From Microcella frigidaquae (GTDB taxonomy: Bacteria > Actinomycetota > Actinomycetes > Actinomycetales > Microbacteriaceae), in the NCBI RefSeq assembly GCF_014200395.1, contig NZ_JACHBS010000001.1:1612001-1676000 (forward strand): DNA of 64,000 nt, in the 5' to 3' direction. Below are positions 45,619 to 54,361 of this stretch, in pieces. The translations under genes and the position numbers were made by a program. Every line of letters begins with the position of its first letter. Position 1 is the stretch's first letter. A model generated the notes under the pieces. It was given only the letters and a program-made list of their open reading frames with translations, made no database searches and was not told where the DNA came from.

Positions 45619-45624
45619 GAAGCC

Positions 45625-46173
45625 GTGACCGACGCTCGTTCTCAGCTCATCCAGCTCATCCGCGATGAGGCCGTGTTCCACGGCGACTTCACCCTCACGA
45701 GCGGCGCGAAGGCTACCTACTACATCGACCTCCGCACGCTCAGCCTCGACCACCGCGCGGCTCCGCTCATCGGCCGAGTCATGACCGAGCTGATCGACGA
45801 CCTGCCCGACATCGCCGCCGTCGGCGGACTGACGATGGGCGCCGACCCGATCGCCTCCGCCGTGCTGCACCAGGCGCCCGCGCTCGGCCGCAGCTACGAC
45901 GCCTTCGTCGTGCGCAAGGCGCCGAAGGACCACGGCCGCGGCAAGCAGGTCGAGGGCCCCGACGTCGAGGGCAAGCGGGTCGTCGTGCTCGAGGACACCT
46001 CCACCACCGGCGGCTCGCCGCTGACCGCGGCTCGCGCCCTCGAGGCGGCCGGTGCGATCGTCGTCGCTGTCGCGGTCGTCGTCGACCGGGCGACGGATGC
46101 TCGCCGCGTGATCGAGGAGGCCGGGTACGAGTACCGCGCCGCCATCGGCCTGCACGATCTCGGACTCGCATGA
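45625..46173 (+). CDS. pyrE: Orotate phosphoribosyltransferase
   Basis: A 182-residue enzyme of pyrimidine synthesis that converts orotate and PRPP to OMP. The PRPP loop is VVVLEDTSTTGGSPLTA, and FVVRKAPKDHGRGKQVEG is the flexible catalytic loop. FHGDFTLTSGAKATYYID opens the N terminus. It overlaps the next gene by 4 nt (ATGA). Confidence 0.95.
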   Translation: MTDARSQLIQLIRDEAVFHGDFTLTSGAKATYYIDLRTLSLDHRAAPLIGRVMTELIDDLPDIAAVGGLTMGADPIASAVLHQAPALGRSYDAFVVRKAPKDHGRGKQVEGPDVEGKRVVVLEDTSTTGGSPLTAARALEAAGAIVVAVAVVVDRATDARRVIEEAGYEYRAAIGLHDLGLA

Positions 46174-47273
46174 CGGACGAGCGCGACCGCGAGCCGGGGC
46201 AGGAACCGGACGACGCGACCGGCAGCTTCGACGCCGACGCCTGGTTCCGCGCGCAGTTCGGCGGCGCGCCGGAGCCCGCCGTACCGCCGCCGACGGCTGC
46301 GCCTGTGCCGCCCGGGCCTGTGCCGCCCGGGCCCGTGCCGCCCGCGCTCGTGGAGCCCGTTGCGCCGCCCCTCGCTCCGCCCGCGGCCGTCATCGAGCCC
46401 GAGCCCACGCAGCCCGCCGAGGTCGTGCCGCCGGCCGCGGTGCTCGGTGACGCCACGACCGAGCTCCTCCGCGAGCCGGAGACCGGCGCGTCGTTGGACG
46501 AGCTGTTCGGCGAGAGCAGCTTCCAGGAGTACGACGACACCCTCATCCCGGCCCCGCCGCGCTCCGAGCGCCGCGCCCGCCGCGGGTCGGGCGGCGACGG
46601 CGGGGATGGTGGCGACGGCAATGGCGATGGCGGCGAGCCGGCCGCGCGCGCGCCGCTCGGCCGGACGCAGAAGGTGCTGCTCTGGGTGGCAGGCGGCCTC
46701 GCCGCGGTGCTCGCGCTCGTCGCGGTGTTCGTGGTCGGCACCCGCATCCCGCTGCTGCTCGGCCCCGCGCCGGGTGCTGAGCCGATCGCGTCGGCCAGCC
46801 CCACGCCCACCGCGTCCGTCGACGCGGGCCGCGTCGGACCCGTGCCGCCCGGCGACTACCGCTGGGACGAGCTGGGCGGCGGCGAGTGCCTGGAGCCGTT
46901 CATCGACGCGTGGCAGGACACCGTCACGGTCGTCGACTGCGCGACCCCGCACGGCGGGCAGCTGGTGCTGCGCGCCGAGCTACCTCTCGCGGAGGGGGCT
47001 CTGACGGCGGGCCCGTACCCGGGCGAGCCGCTGCTCGCCTCGCAGGCCCTGCAGCTGTGCTCCTCGGCGGGCGTGCTCGACCTCGCTGCCGCCGGAGAGT
47101 TCCGCGACATCGTCCTCCAGGCGGCCTTCCCGGTCTCGCCGGAAGAGTGGGATGCCGGCGAGCGGGACTACTTCTGCTTCGTCTCGCGGTCGTCGGGCGA
47201 GCCGTTGACGGTGAGCCTTGTCGGCTCGGGCCCCGCGCCGACGGCCCTGCCGACCGCACCGCCCGCGGGCTGA
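46170..47273 (+). CDS. Septum_form-domain membrane protein
   Basis: A 367-residue single-pass protein. Residues 1-160 are proline- and acid-rich and disordered, with repeated VPPGP units. A membrane helix lies at about 168-192. The external C-terminal domain contains GGECLEPFIDAWQDTVTVVDC and CATPHGGQLV, the Cys-containing Septum_form pattern seen in actinobacterial envelope proteins. Coupling to pyrE by overlap is probably incidental. Function unclear. Confidence 0.75.
   Translation: MTDERDREPGQEPDDATGSFDADAWFRAQFGGAPEPAVPPPTAAPVPPGPVPPGPVPPALVEPVAPPLAPPAAVIEPEPTQPAEVVPPAAVLGDATTELLREPETGASLDELFGESSFQEYDDTLIPAPPRSERRARRGSGGDGGDGGDGNGDGGEPAARAPLGRTQKVLLWVAGGLAAVLALVAVFVVGTRIPLLLGPAPGAEPIASASPTPTASVDAGRVGPVPPGDYRWDELGGGECLEPFIDAWQDTVTVVDCATPHGGQLVLRAELPLAEGALTAGPYPGEPLLASQALQLCSSAGVLDLAAAGEFRDIVLQAAFPVSPEEWDAGERDYFCFVSRSSGEPLTVSLVGSGPAPTALPTAPPAG
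46302..46346. repeat. Three 15-bp tandem repeats in the proline-rich region
   Basis: Units CCTGTGCCGCCCGGG at 46302 and 46317 and a variant at 46332, encoding PVPPG repeats in frame. Confidence 0.7.
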
Positions 47274-47340
47274 CGCGCAGCGGCCCGGGCCGCGGCCACG
47301 CGCCAGGAGCTGCCTGCCCGGGGGTGCCGGTTGCCGGCAG

Positions 47341-48138
47341 CTACAGCTCGGTCTCGGAGGGGGACGCGTCGACGAGCTCGTGCACGCCGGCGAGGATCTC
47401 GTCGGGCCGGAAGGGGTAGCGCGCGATCTCGGCCTCGTCGCTGATGCCGGTGAGCACGAGCACGGTGTGCAGGCCGGCCTCGATGCCCGCGACGATGTCG
47501 GTATCCATGCGGTCGCCGATCATCGCGGTCACCTCGCTGTGCGCGCCGATGCGGTTCATCGCCGAGCGGAACATCATGGGGTTGGGCTTGCCGACGACGT
47601 AGGGCTCCTTGCCCGTCGCCTTCGTGATGAGGGCCGAGATCGCGCCCGTGGCCGGAAGCGGTCCGTCGGCGCTCGGCCCGGTCGCGTCGGGGTTGGTCGC
47701 GATGAAGCGCGCGCCCTGCCCGATGAGGCGGATCGCCTTCGTGATCGCCTCGAAGGAGTAGTTGCGGGTCTCGCCGACGACCACGTAGTCGGGGTCGGTC
47801 TCGGTCATGATGAAGCCCGCCTCGTGCAGTGCGGTCGTCAACCCGGCCTCGCCGATGACGAAGGCCCGACCGCCGGGGATCTGGCTGGCGCAGAAGTCGG
47901 CGGCGGCGAGCGCGCTCGTCCAGATCGCCTCCTCCGGAACATCGAGCCCGCTCGCCGAGAGCCGTGCGGCGAGGTCGCGGGGCGTGAAGATCGAGTTGTT
48001 GGTGAGCACCAGGAAGGGGGTGCCGGTGTCACGCCACTGGCGGATCAGCTCGACGGCTCCCGGCAGCGGGGTGTTCTCGTGGACGAGGACGCCGTCCATG
48101 TCGGTGAGCCAGCACTGGATCTTGCGTCGGTCGCCCAT
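47341..48138 (-). CDS. NagD-like HAD-IIA hydrolase
   Basis: A 265-residue phosphatase of the HAD-IIA subgroup. The nucleophile motif is WLTDMDGVLVHEN, motif II LVLTNNS, motif III Lys in the VGKPNPMMF segment and motif IV IGDRMDTDIVAG. The family dephosphorylates nucleotides, sugar phosphates or 2-phosphoglycolate. Leaderless start predicted. Divergent from the FAD/Fe-S dehydrogenase, 64 bp apart. Confidence 0.9.
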   Translation of the reverse strand: MGDRRKIQCWLTDMDGVLVHENTPLPGAVELIRQWRDTGTPFLVLTNNSIFTPRDLAARLSASGLDVPEEAIWTSALAAADFCASQIPGGRAFVIGEAGLTTALHEAGFIMTETDPDYVVVGETRNYSFEAITKAIRLIGQGARFIATNPDATGPSADGPLPATGAISALITKATGKEPYVVGKPNPMMFRSAMNRIGAHSEVTAMIGDRMDTDIVAGIEAGLHTVLVLTGISDEAEIARYPFRPDEILAGVHELVDASPSETEL

Positions 48139-48144
48139 GGCGCC

Positions 48145-48150
48145 AGCCTA
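48145..48150 (-). promoter_or_regulatory. -10 hexamer of HAD hydrolase gene, leaderless
   Basis: TAGGCT on the minus strand, then 6 nt, then the ATG at 48138. Confidence 0.6.
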
Positions 48151-48190
48151 CTGGCTGGGTCCGCGCCCCCTCCGGACTCGGCGCCATAGG

Positions 48191-48196
48191 TATGAT
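48191..48196 (+). promoter_or_regulatory. -10 hexamer of FAD/Fe-S dehydrogenase gene, leaderless
   Basis: TATGAT, then 6 nt, then the GTG at 48203. Confidence 0.6.
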
Positions 48197-48202
48197 CAAT
48201 AG

Positions 48203-51046
48203 GTGGATGCTGTGCTCGCGCCGCGCACGCAGCGGCCGATCGATCTCGTGGCGATGGCGCATGACGCGAGCCACTACCTGCTGCGCCCCGCCGAGGTCGC
48301 GCGGCCGGAGAGCGTCGCGCAGGTCGCGGCGCTGCTCGCCGAGGCTACGCGCACCGGCCGCCCGCTGACCTTCCGCTCGGGTGGCACGAGCCTCTCGGGC
48401 CAAGGGGTCACCGACCAGCTGCTGGTCGACACGCGGCGCGCGTTCACGGGCATCGAGGTGCTCGACGGCGGCGTGCGGGTGCGCGTGCAGCCCGGCGCGA
48501 CCGTGCGGCAGGTCAATGCGCGGCTCGCCCGCACGGGTCGCCGCCTCGGCCCCGACCCGGCGAGCGAGATCGCCTGCACGATCGGCGGGGTCATCGCCAA
48601 CAACTCCAGCGGCATGGCGTGCGGAACCGAGCAGAACACCTACCGCACGCTCGAGTCGATGACGCTCGTGCTGGCGAGCGGGGCCGTGATCGACTCCGCT
48701 GCCGCCGATTCAGACGAGCAGCTGCGGCTCGCCGCTCCCGAGCTCTGGGCGGGGCTGGCGGCCCTGCGGGCGCGGGTGCTCGGAGACGGGGAGTCGGTGG
48801 CGAGCATCCGCCGCCTGTTCGCGATGAAGAACACGATGGGCTACGGCCTCAACGCCTTCCTCGACCACGAGCGGCCGATCGACCTGCTCGTTCGCCTGCT
48901 GATCGGCAGCGAGGGCACGCTCGGCTGGGTCGCCGAAGCCGTGTTCCGCACCGTGCCGGTCGCGCCGCTCGTGACGACAGGGCTGCTGGTGTTCCCGCGG
49001 CTCTCCGACGCGACGGCGGCCCTGCCCGCCCTCCTCGACGTCGGGCTCGCGACGATCGAGCTCATGGACGCGACGTCGCTGCGCGTCGCCCAGACCCTCT
49101 CCGACGCGCCCGCGACGATCACCGGGCTCACGGTCGACCGCCACGCGGCGCTGCTCGTCGAGGTGCACGCGTCGGCGGATGCGGAGCTCGCCGACGGCAC
49201 CGCCCGCCTCGAGGCACTCGCCGCCGGGCTGCCGCTCGCCGCCCCGTTCACCCTCACGCGCGAGCCCGCCGCGCGCGCCGCGCTGTGGCACGTGCGCAAG
49301 GGCCTCTACCCGGCCGTGGCTGAGGCCCGGCCGAGCGGCACGACCGCGCTGTTGGAGGACATCGCGGTGCCGGTGGCGAACCTGCTGCCGACGTGCGAGG
49401 CGCTCGAGGCGCTGTTCGTCCGGCACGGCTACGAGAGCGCCGTGATCTTCGGCCACGCGAAGGACGGCAACGTCCACTTCCTGCTCACCGAGCGCTTCGA
49501 CACCCCCGAGGGCGTGGCGCGCTACGCGGCGGTGACGGAGGAGATCGTCGCGCTCGTGCTCTCGCAGGGCGGCACCCTCAAGGCCGAGCACGGCACGGGC
49601 CGCATCATGGCCCCGTTCGTCGAGCGGCAGTACGGCGCCGAGCTGACGGCGGTGATGCGCGAGCTGAAGCGGCTGTGCGACCCGGCCGGCGTGCTCAGCC
49701 CGGGGGTCGTGCTCACCGACGACCCGCAGGCGCACCTGCGGCATCTGAAGACCACGCCGACCGTCGAGGCCGAGGTCGACCGCTGCGTCGAGTGCGGCTA
49801 CTGCGAGCCGACCTGCCCGAGCCGCACGCTCACCCTCACGCCGCGGCAGCGCATCGTCGTGCGGCGCGAGCTCGCCGCCGCCGAGGCCCGCGGCGACACC
49901 GCGCTCGCCGCCGCGCTGCGCGCCGATGAGGGGTACGAGAGCGTGCAGACCTGCGCGGTCGACGGGATGTGCGGCATCGCCTGCCCGGTCAGCATCAATA
50001 CCGGCGACCTCGTGCGACGCCTGCGCGCCGAGAGCCGTACTCCCGGCCGGGGCGCGTGGAATGCCGCCGCCCACCGCTGGGACGCCACCACCCGCACCGC
50101 GGCCGCCGCGCTCACGGTGGCGGATGCCCTCCCCACGCCGCTCGTGCGTGCCGCGAGCTCGGCGGTGCGGGCCGTGCTCGGCGCCGACACCGTTCCCCGC
50201 TACGAGGCCGGGCTGCCGCGTGGCGGCCGGCGCCGCTCGTCCGTGCTCGCGGAGTCGTCCGCTGTGCGGTTCGCGCCCCCGGTGGCCGAGGCGGCCGGGG
50301 CCGGCACGCTGCCCGCGGCCGTGTACCTGCCGGCGTGCGTCGGGACGATGTTCGGACCGGAGGGCGCGGCGGCCGACGAACACGCCCGCGGTGCGACGGC
50401 TGCGTTCCTCACCCTGTGCGAGCGGGCGGGCGTCACGCTGCTCGTGCCCGAGGGCATCGACGGCCTCTGCTGCGGCACCCCCTGGAAGTCGAAGGGCCAC
50501 CGCGCCGGCGCCGCCGCGATGCGCGACCGCGTGACGGCTGCGCTCGAGGCGCTCGGCCCGGTTGCGGCCGGGCTGCCGATCGTGAGCGACGCCGCCTCCT
50601 GCTCGGAAGGCTTCGCCGGGCAGCAGAGCTCGAGCGTCGGCGCTCGCGTGCGCGACGCCGTGACCTTCACCGCCGAGGTGCTGCTGCCGCTCCTCACGGT
50701 GCGGCATCGACAGGGTCGTGTCGCCGTGCATCCGACCTGCTCGACCGAGGCGCTCGGCGCGACGAGCGCTCTCGTCGCGATCGCGCGCGCGGTCGCCGGC
50801 GAGGCGGTCGTGCCCGACGCGTGGGGATGCTGCGCCTTCGCCGGCGATCGCGGCATGCTGCACCCCGCGCTGACGGCCGCCGCGACCGCCCCCGAGGTCG
50901 CCGACCTCGCCCGGCTGGCCGCAGAGGGCGGCGCCTTCGACGCCGCGGTCAGCGCCAACCGCACCTGCGAGCTCGGCATGGCCCGCGCCACGGGCCTGCC
51001 GTACACGCACGTGCTCGAGCTGCTCGAGCGGGCGACCCGCCTCTAG
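48203..51046 (+). CDS. FAD-binding and Fe-S-binding dehydrogenase (D-lactate/glycolate type)
   Basis: A 947-residue fusion of a GlcD/Dld-type flavoprotein and a GlcF/LldE-type iron-sulfur protein. FAD-binding PCMH domain: LTFRSGGTSLSGQGVTDQLL and IGGVIANNSSGMACG. The FAD-oxidase C-terminal domain follows (GHAKDGNVHFLL, KAEHGTGRIMAPFVE). Two 4Fe-4S motifs have Cys at 528, 531, 534, 538 and 584, 590, 594. Two CCG-type motifs (GLCCGTPWKSKGH, GCCAFAGDRGM) complete it. It probably oxidises D-lactate or a related 2-hydroxy acid and passes electrons to the quinone pool; the substrate is inferred from family only. Confidence 0.9.
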   Translation: MDAVLAPRTQRPIDLVAMAHDASHYLLRPAEVARPESVAQVAALLAEATRTGRPLTFRSGGTSLSGQGVTDQLLVDTRRAFTGIEVLDGGVRVRVQPGATVRQVNARLARTGRRLGPDPASEIACTIGGVIANNSSGMACGTEQNTYRTLESMTLVLASGAVIDSAAADSDEQLRLAAPELWAGLAALRARVLGDGESVASIRRLFAMKNTMGYGLNAFLDHERPIDLLVRLLIGSEGTLGWVAEAVFRTVPVAPLVTTGLLVFPRLSDATAALPALLDVGLATIELMDATSLRVAQTLSDAPATITGLTVDRHAALLVEVHASADAELADGTARLEALAAGLPLAAPFTLTREPAARAALWHVRKGLYPAVAEARPSGTTALLEDIAVPVANLLPTCEALEALFVRHGYESAVIFGHAKDGNVHFLLTERFDTPEGVARYAAVTEEIVALVLSQGGTLKAEHGTGRIMAPFVERQYGAELTAVMRELKRLCDPAGVLSPGVVLTDDPQAHLRHLKTTPTVEAEVDRCVECGYCEPTCPSRTLTLTPRQRIVVRRELAAAEARGDTALAAALRADEGYESVQTCAVDGMCGIACPVSINTGDLVRRLRAESRTPGRGAWNAAAHRWDATTRTAAAALTVADALPTPLVRAASSAVRAVLGADTVPRYEAGLPRGGRRRSSVLAESSAVRFAPPVAEAAGAGTLPAAVYLPACVGTMFGPEGAAADEHARGATAAFLTLCERAGVTLLVPEGIDGLCCGTPWKSKGHRAGAAAMRDRVTAALEALGPVAAGLPIVSDAASCSEGFAGQQSSSVGARVRDAVTFTAEVLLPLLTVRHRQGRVAVHPTCSTEALGATSALVAIARAVAGEAVVPDAWGCCAFAGDRGMLHPALTAAATAPEVADLARLAAEGGAFDAAVSANRTCELGMARATGLPYTHVLELLERATRL

Positions 51047-51079
51047 GCGACGGGCTGGTCCCGTCGGGCGTCGAGGCCC

Positions 51080-52066
51080 TCACTCGTCGCTCTGAGCCCC
51101 CTCGGCCCCGGGCGTCTCGCGGTGCGCCGCGCGACCCAGCCGGTCGCGCACCGCGACCGCCACCCCGCCGCCGCTCGGCTGCCAGGCGACGACCCGCCGC
51201 AGCCCCGCATCGTCGGCCGCGCGCAGCGCGGCGTAGAGTTCGTGGGCGTACGCGTCGACCGTGCGGGGCGCGGCCAGCCGCACCACGCCCTCGGGCGTGC
51301 CGTGCTCGTGCAGGGCGATGAAGCCGTCGCCCGGGCGCGGACGCTCGTCGAGGAGGACTGTCGCGTGCGGCGCGTAGTGCGAGGGCAGCGAGCCGCTGAC
51401 CCGGATCGTCGATCGCTGCTCGCCGAGCGCCAGGCCGGTCGCCGCGGTGATCTGCTCATCGGTGATCGAGCCGGGGCGCAGCACGACCGGCGCGGGGCCG
51501 GTGCAGTCGATGATCGTCGACTCGATGCCGACCTGCGAGCGCTCGCCGTCGAGAATCACGTCGGTCGGCAGCAGCATGTCGCCCAGCTCGGCCCGCACGG
51601 CGTCGGCGGTCGTCGGCGAGACCCGCCCGAAGCGGTTGGCGCTCGGCGCGGCCACCCCGCGGCCGCCGAGCTGCTCGAACCGCTGCAGCAGGCGGTGCGC
51701 GGTGGGGTGGCTCGGAACCCGCACGCCGACCGTCGGCTGGCCGCCGGTCACGGCATCGCTGACGTCGGCTGAGCGCGGAAGGATCAGCGTCATCGGCCCT
51801 GGCCAGAAAGCGGCGGCGAGGGCCCGGGCGTACTCCGGCACCTCGGTCGCCAGCGCGTCGAGCAGGCTCGCGTCGCTGACATGCACGATCAGCGGATGAT
51901 CGGCCGGCCTCCCCTTCGCGGCGAAGATGCGGGCGACCGCCGCGGGGCTGGCGGCGTCGGCCCCGAGCCCGAACACCGTCTCGGTCGGGAAGGCCACCAG
52001 GTGCCCCGCGGCGAGGGCACGGGCGGCGGCGTCTTCGGAGTCGCCGAGCTCGGGGTCGCTGGTCAC
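51080..52066 (-). CDS. L-threonylcarbamoyladenylate synthase (Sua5/YrdC)
   Basis: A 328-residue enzyme of tRNA t6A synthesis. The YrdC domain has VAFPTETVFGLGADA, KGRPADHPLIVHV and SANRFGRVSPTTA; a C-terminal Sua5 domain (about 210-328) follows with SLPSHYAPHATVLL. The GTG at 52066 (VTSDPELG) is chosen because GATAAT lies 6 nt upstream, although the frame stays open further. It follows the orphan DNA methyltransferase gene by 7 bp. Confidence 0.92.
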   Translation of the reverse strand: MTSDPELGDSEDAAARALAAGHLVAFPTETVFGLGADAASPAAVARIFAAKGRPADHPLIVHVSDASLLDALATEVPEYARALAAAFWPGPMTLILPRSADVSDAVTGGQPTVGVRVPSHPTAHRLLQRFEQLGGRGVAAPSANRFGRVSPTTADAVRAELGDMLLPTDVILDGERSQVGIESTIIDCTGPAPVVLRPGSITDEQITAATGLALGEQRSTIRVSGSLPSHYAPHATVLLDERPRPGDGFIALHEHGTPEGVVRLAAPRTVDAYAHELYAALRAADDAGLRRVVAWQPSGGGVAVAVRDRLGRAAHRETPGAEGAQSDE

Positions 52067-52072
52067 CCCCCG

Positions 52073-52078
52073 ATTATC
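52073..52078 (-). promoter_or_regulatory. -10 hexamer of Sua5 gene, containing the upstream stop
   Basis: GATAAT on the minus strand, then 6 nt, then the GTG at 52066. Its TAA is the stop codon of the methyltransferase gene. Confidence 0.6.
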
Positions 52079-52955
52079 CCGCGAACGGGGTGATGGGCAG
52101 GCCGAGGCGGGCGCTGGCGATGCGGAGGGCATCCGGGTGCTGGTCGATGCTGATGCTGCGCCGCCCGAGCGCGCGGGCGGCCGCGGCCGTCGTGCCGCTG
52201 CCGGCGAAGGGGTCGAGCACCCAGTCGCCCTCGCGGCTCGAGGCCTGGATGATGCGGCGCAGCACGCCGAGCGGCTTCTGCGTGGGGTAGCCGGTCTTCT
52301 CCGGCCCGGCGGTGGGCACGATGGTGTGCCACCACACGTCGGTCGGTAGCTTGCCGCGGGCCGCCTTCTCGGGCGTGACGAGGCCGGGCGCCATGTACGG
52401 CTCGCGGTCGACGGCCTCGCTGTTGAACCAGTAGGCGGCCGGGTTCTTCACGTAGACCAGGATCGTGTCGTGCTTCGTGGGCCAGCGGCTCTTCGCCTTG
52501 GCGCCGTAGTCGTAGGCCCAGATGAGCTCATTGAGGAAGCACTCGCGCCCGAACAGCGCGTCGAGCGCGACCTTCGCGTAGTGCGCCTCGCGCCAGTCGA
52601 GGTGCAGGTAGAGCGTGCCGTCGTCGCGCAGCACCCGGTGCGCCTCGATCAGGCGCGGGGCGAGGAAGGCCCAGTAGTCGGCGAAGGCGTCGTCGTAGCT
52701 CGACAGCGCCTCGACCGTGCGGGTGTAGCTCTCGCCCGAGAAGCCGAGGTAGGTGCCCTCGGGGTCGCGCACGCTGCGGGTCGTGCGGCGCTTCTGCGTG
52801 CGGCCCGTGTTGAACGGCGGGTCGAGATAGACCAGCTGCATGCTCGCCTCGGGCAGGGCGCGCAGCACGGCGAGGTTGTCCCCCGCGACGAGCAGGTCAG
52901 GCGCGGTCGGCGTCCACAGGGCGTTCAGCGGCTGTGGCGGCGTCGGCGGGCTCAT
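52074..52955 (-). CDS. Orphan DNA methyltransferase (N6-adenine or N4-cytosine, beta-type order)
   Basis: A 293-residue SAM-dependent methyltransferase. The catalytic motif LVYLDPPFNTG lies near residue 45 and the SAM motif LDPFAGSGTTAAAA near 250. This order, catalytic motif first, defines the beta class. A target-recognition region with WAYDYGAKAKSRWPTKHDTILVY lies between (shown in part: WAYDYGAKAKSRWPTK). No restriction endonuclease gene is adjacent, so it is solitary. Its first 59 bp overlap the 3' end of the upstream acyltransferase gene. Recognition sequence unknown; a regulatory or epigenetic role is possible. Confidence 0.85.
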   Translation of the reverse strand: MSPPTPPQPLNALWTPTAPDLLVAGDNLAVLRALPEASMQLVYLDPPFNTGRTQKRRTTRSVRDPEGTYLGFSGESYTRTVEALSSYDDAFADYWAFLAPRLIEAHRVLRDDGTLYLHLDWREAHYAKVALDALFGRECFLNELIWAYDYGAKAKSRWPTKHDTILVYVKNPAAYWFNSEAVDREPYMAPGLVTPEKAARGKLPTDVWWHTIVPTAGPEKTGYPTQKPLGVLRRIIQASSREGDWVLDPFAGSGTTAAAARALGRRSISIDQHPDALRIASARLGLPITPFAG

Positions 52956-54279
52956 GGCCCGAGGTTAACAGCGGGGCCGGATGCGGGCGCTCACGTCGAC
53001 GCGGCGAGCGCAGCAGCACGGCCAGCAGCAGCAGGGTGACCCCGATCGCGGCGCCGTAGGCCGGCGTGAACCCGGCGATCAGCAGCGTGACTACTCCGGC
53101 GATGCCCAGGATCACCTTGAGGGCGGCCATCCACGGCCCCAGCCCGGCGGGTTCGGCGGGCGCCTCGCCCCGCGCGGATGCCGCGGCGCTCGCCGCCTCC
53201 GCAGCTCGGGCGGCGCGTGCCTCGTCGCGCCGGTCGAGCCATGCCACCCCGATGACGATGGGAATCAGCATCAGGGCCACGGCGATCAGGAACGGCGGGC
53301 GGCTCTGCCACCAGCCGGCGCTGAGCGGCTCGGGGAAGGGGGCCCCGGCCACCACGAGCACCACGGCGACGAGCACGATCACGGGAACGTGCCACAGGTA
53401 GATCTGCATCGCGTTGCGGTTGATCGCGTCGCTGAGCCCCGCGAGCGTCGGCCGCTCGGCGAGGCGCGCGAGCCACGGGCGCAGCCACGCGAAGAGCAGC
53501 GTCTGGCCGACACCGAGCACGAGCAGCGCCGCGGTCGGCGGGTTGAGGTTGTCGTACATGTCGGTCGAGTAGCCGACCACGGTGGTGAGGAACAGGAGGC
53601 CGCCGAAGGCGGCGAGGCCGGCGAGAGCGAGCATCCACCGCCGGCGCCAGTCGAACCAGCCGTCGGCGAGGCAGAACCCGAGCTGCTGGATGAGCAGCCA
53701 CACGAACGCGAGGTTGAGGGCCCCGATCAGCGGCTGCACGGTGAGCAGTGCGATGGTGTCGACGATCATGACCGCACCGAGCAGCGTCAGCAGGGTCGCC
53801 CACGGCGCGCGCTCGTGCAGGCGGGCCATGAGGGGCACGAGGCCGGAGCATCCGAGATAGACCGCGAGGAACCACAGCGGCTGCCCGATGCGGAAGCCCA
53901 CGTCGCCGAGAACGTCATCGGGCAGCCCGACCAGGCCCAGGATCGCCAGGGTGATGCCGACCAGGCCGAGCGGCAGCAGGGCGGGCCGGGCGAGCCGAGC
54001 GACGCGGTCGCGCACGTACTCGGAGCCAGTCACGCCGCGCCCGCGCTGGCGCCGCCAGGCGAGCAGGCTCGAGAAGCCGCCCATCACGAAGAACAGCGGC
54101 ATGACCTGCACGAGCCAGGTGCTCCAGGCGAAGATCGGATGCCCGTCGAGCGAGTTCGTGATGGCGAGCCCGCCGCTCTCGACGGTGATGCCGGCCATCA
54201 TCACGTGCAGGCCGACGACCACGACCAGGCACGCCGCCCTCGTCAGGTCGACGGCTCTGTCGCGTGCGGTGCTGCCCAT
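52897..54279 (-). CDS. Acyltransferase 3-family membrane protein
   Basis: A 460-residue integral membrane protein with about ten helices. The N-terminal RDRAVDLTRAACLVVVVGLH carries a family-like His, followed by PLFFVMGGFSSLLAWRRQRGRG (read PLFFVMGGFSSLLAW). Members transfer acyl groups to surface sugars, lipids or antibiotics; substrate unknown. The C-terminal Ala/Arg-rich tail (residues about 370-460) overlaps the methyltransferase start. It is divergent from the TrmH-like gene. Confidence 0.82.
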   Translation of the reverse strand: MGSTARDRAVDLTRAACLVVVVGLHVMMAGITVESGGLAITNSLDGHPIFAWSTWLVQVMPLFFVMGGFSSLLAWRRQRGRGVTGSEYVRDRVARLARPALLPLGLVGITLAILGLVGLPDDVLGDVGFRIGQPLWFLAVYLGCSGLVPLMARLHERAPWATLLTLLGAVMIVDTIALLTVQPLIGALNLAFVWLLIQQLGFCLADGWFDWRRRWMLALAGLAAFGGLLFLTTVVGYSTDMYDNLNPPTAALLVLGVGQTLLFAWLRPWLARLAERPTLAGLSDAINRNAMQIYLWHVPVIVLVAVVLVVAGAPFPEPLSAGWWQSRPPFLIAVALMLIPIVIGVAWLDRRDEARAARAAEAASAAASARGEAPAEPAGLGPWMAALKVILGIAGVVTLLIAGFTPAYGAAIGVTLLLLAVLLRSPRRRERPHPAPLLTSGHEPADAATAAERPVDADRA

Positions 54280-54349
54280 GGTGGCTTCAGGCTACGCGCG
54301 GCGGCGTGCTGCGGGAAGGTGCCGCGCGTGCCCGGATATGCGCCGACCG

Positions 54350-54355
54350 TACGCT
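54350..54355 (+). promoter_or_regulatory. -10 hexamer of TrmH-like gene, leaderless
   Basis: TACGCT, then 6 nt, then the ATG at 54362. Confidence 0.6.
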
Positions 54356-54361
54356 GGGAGC

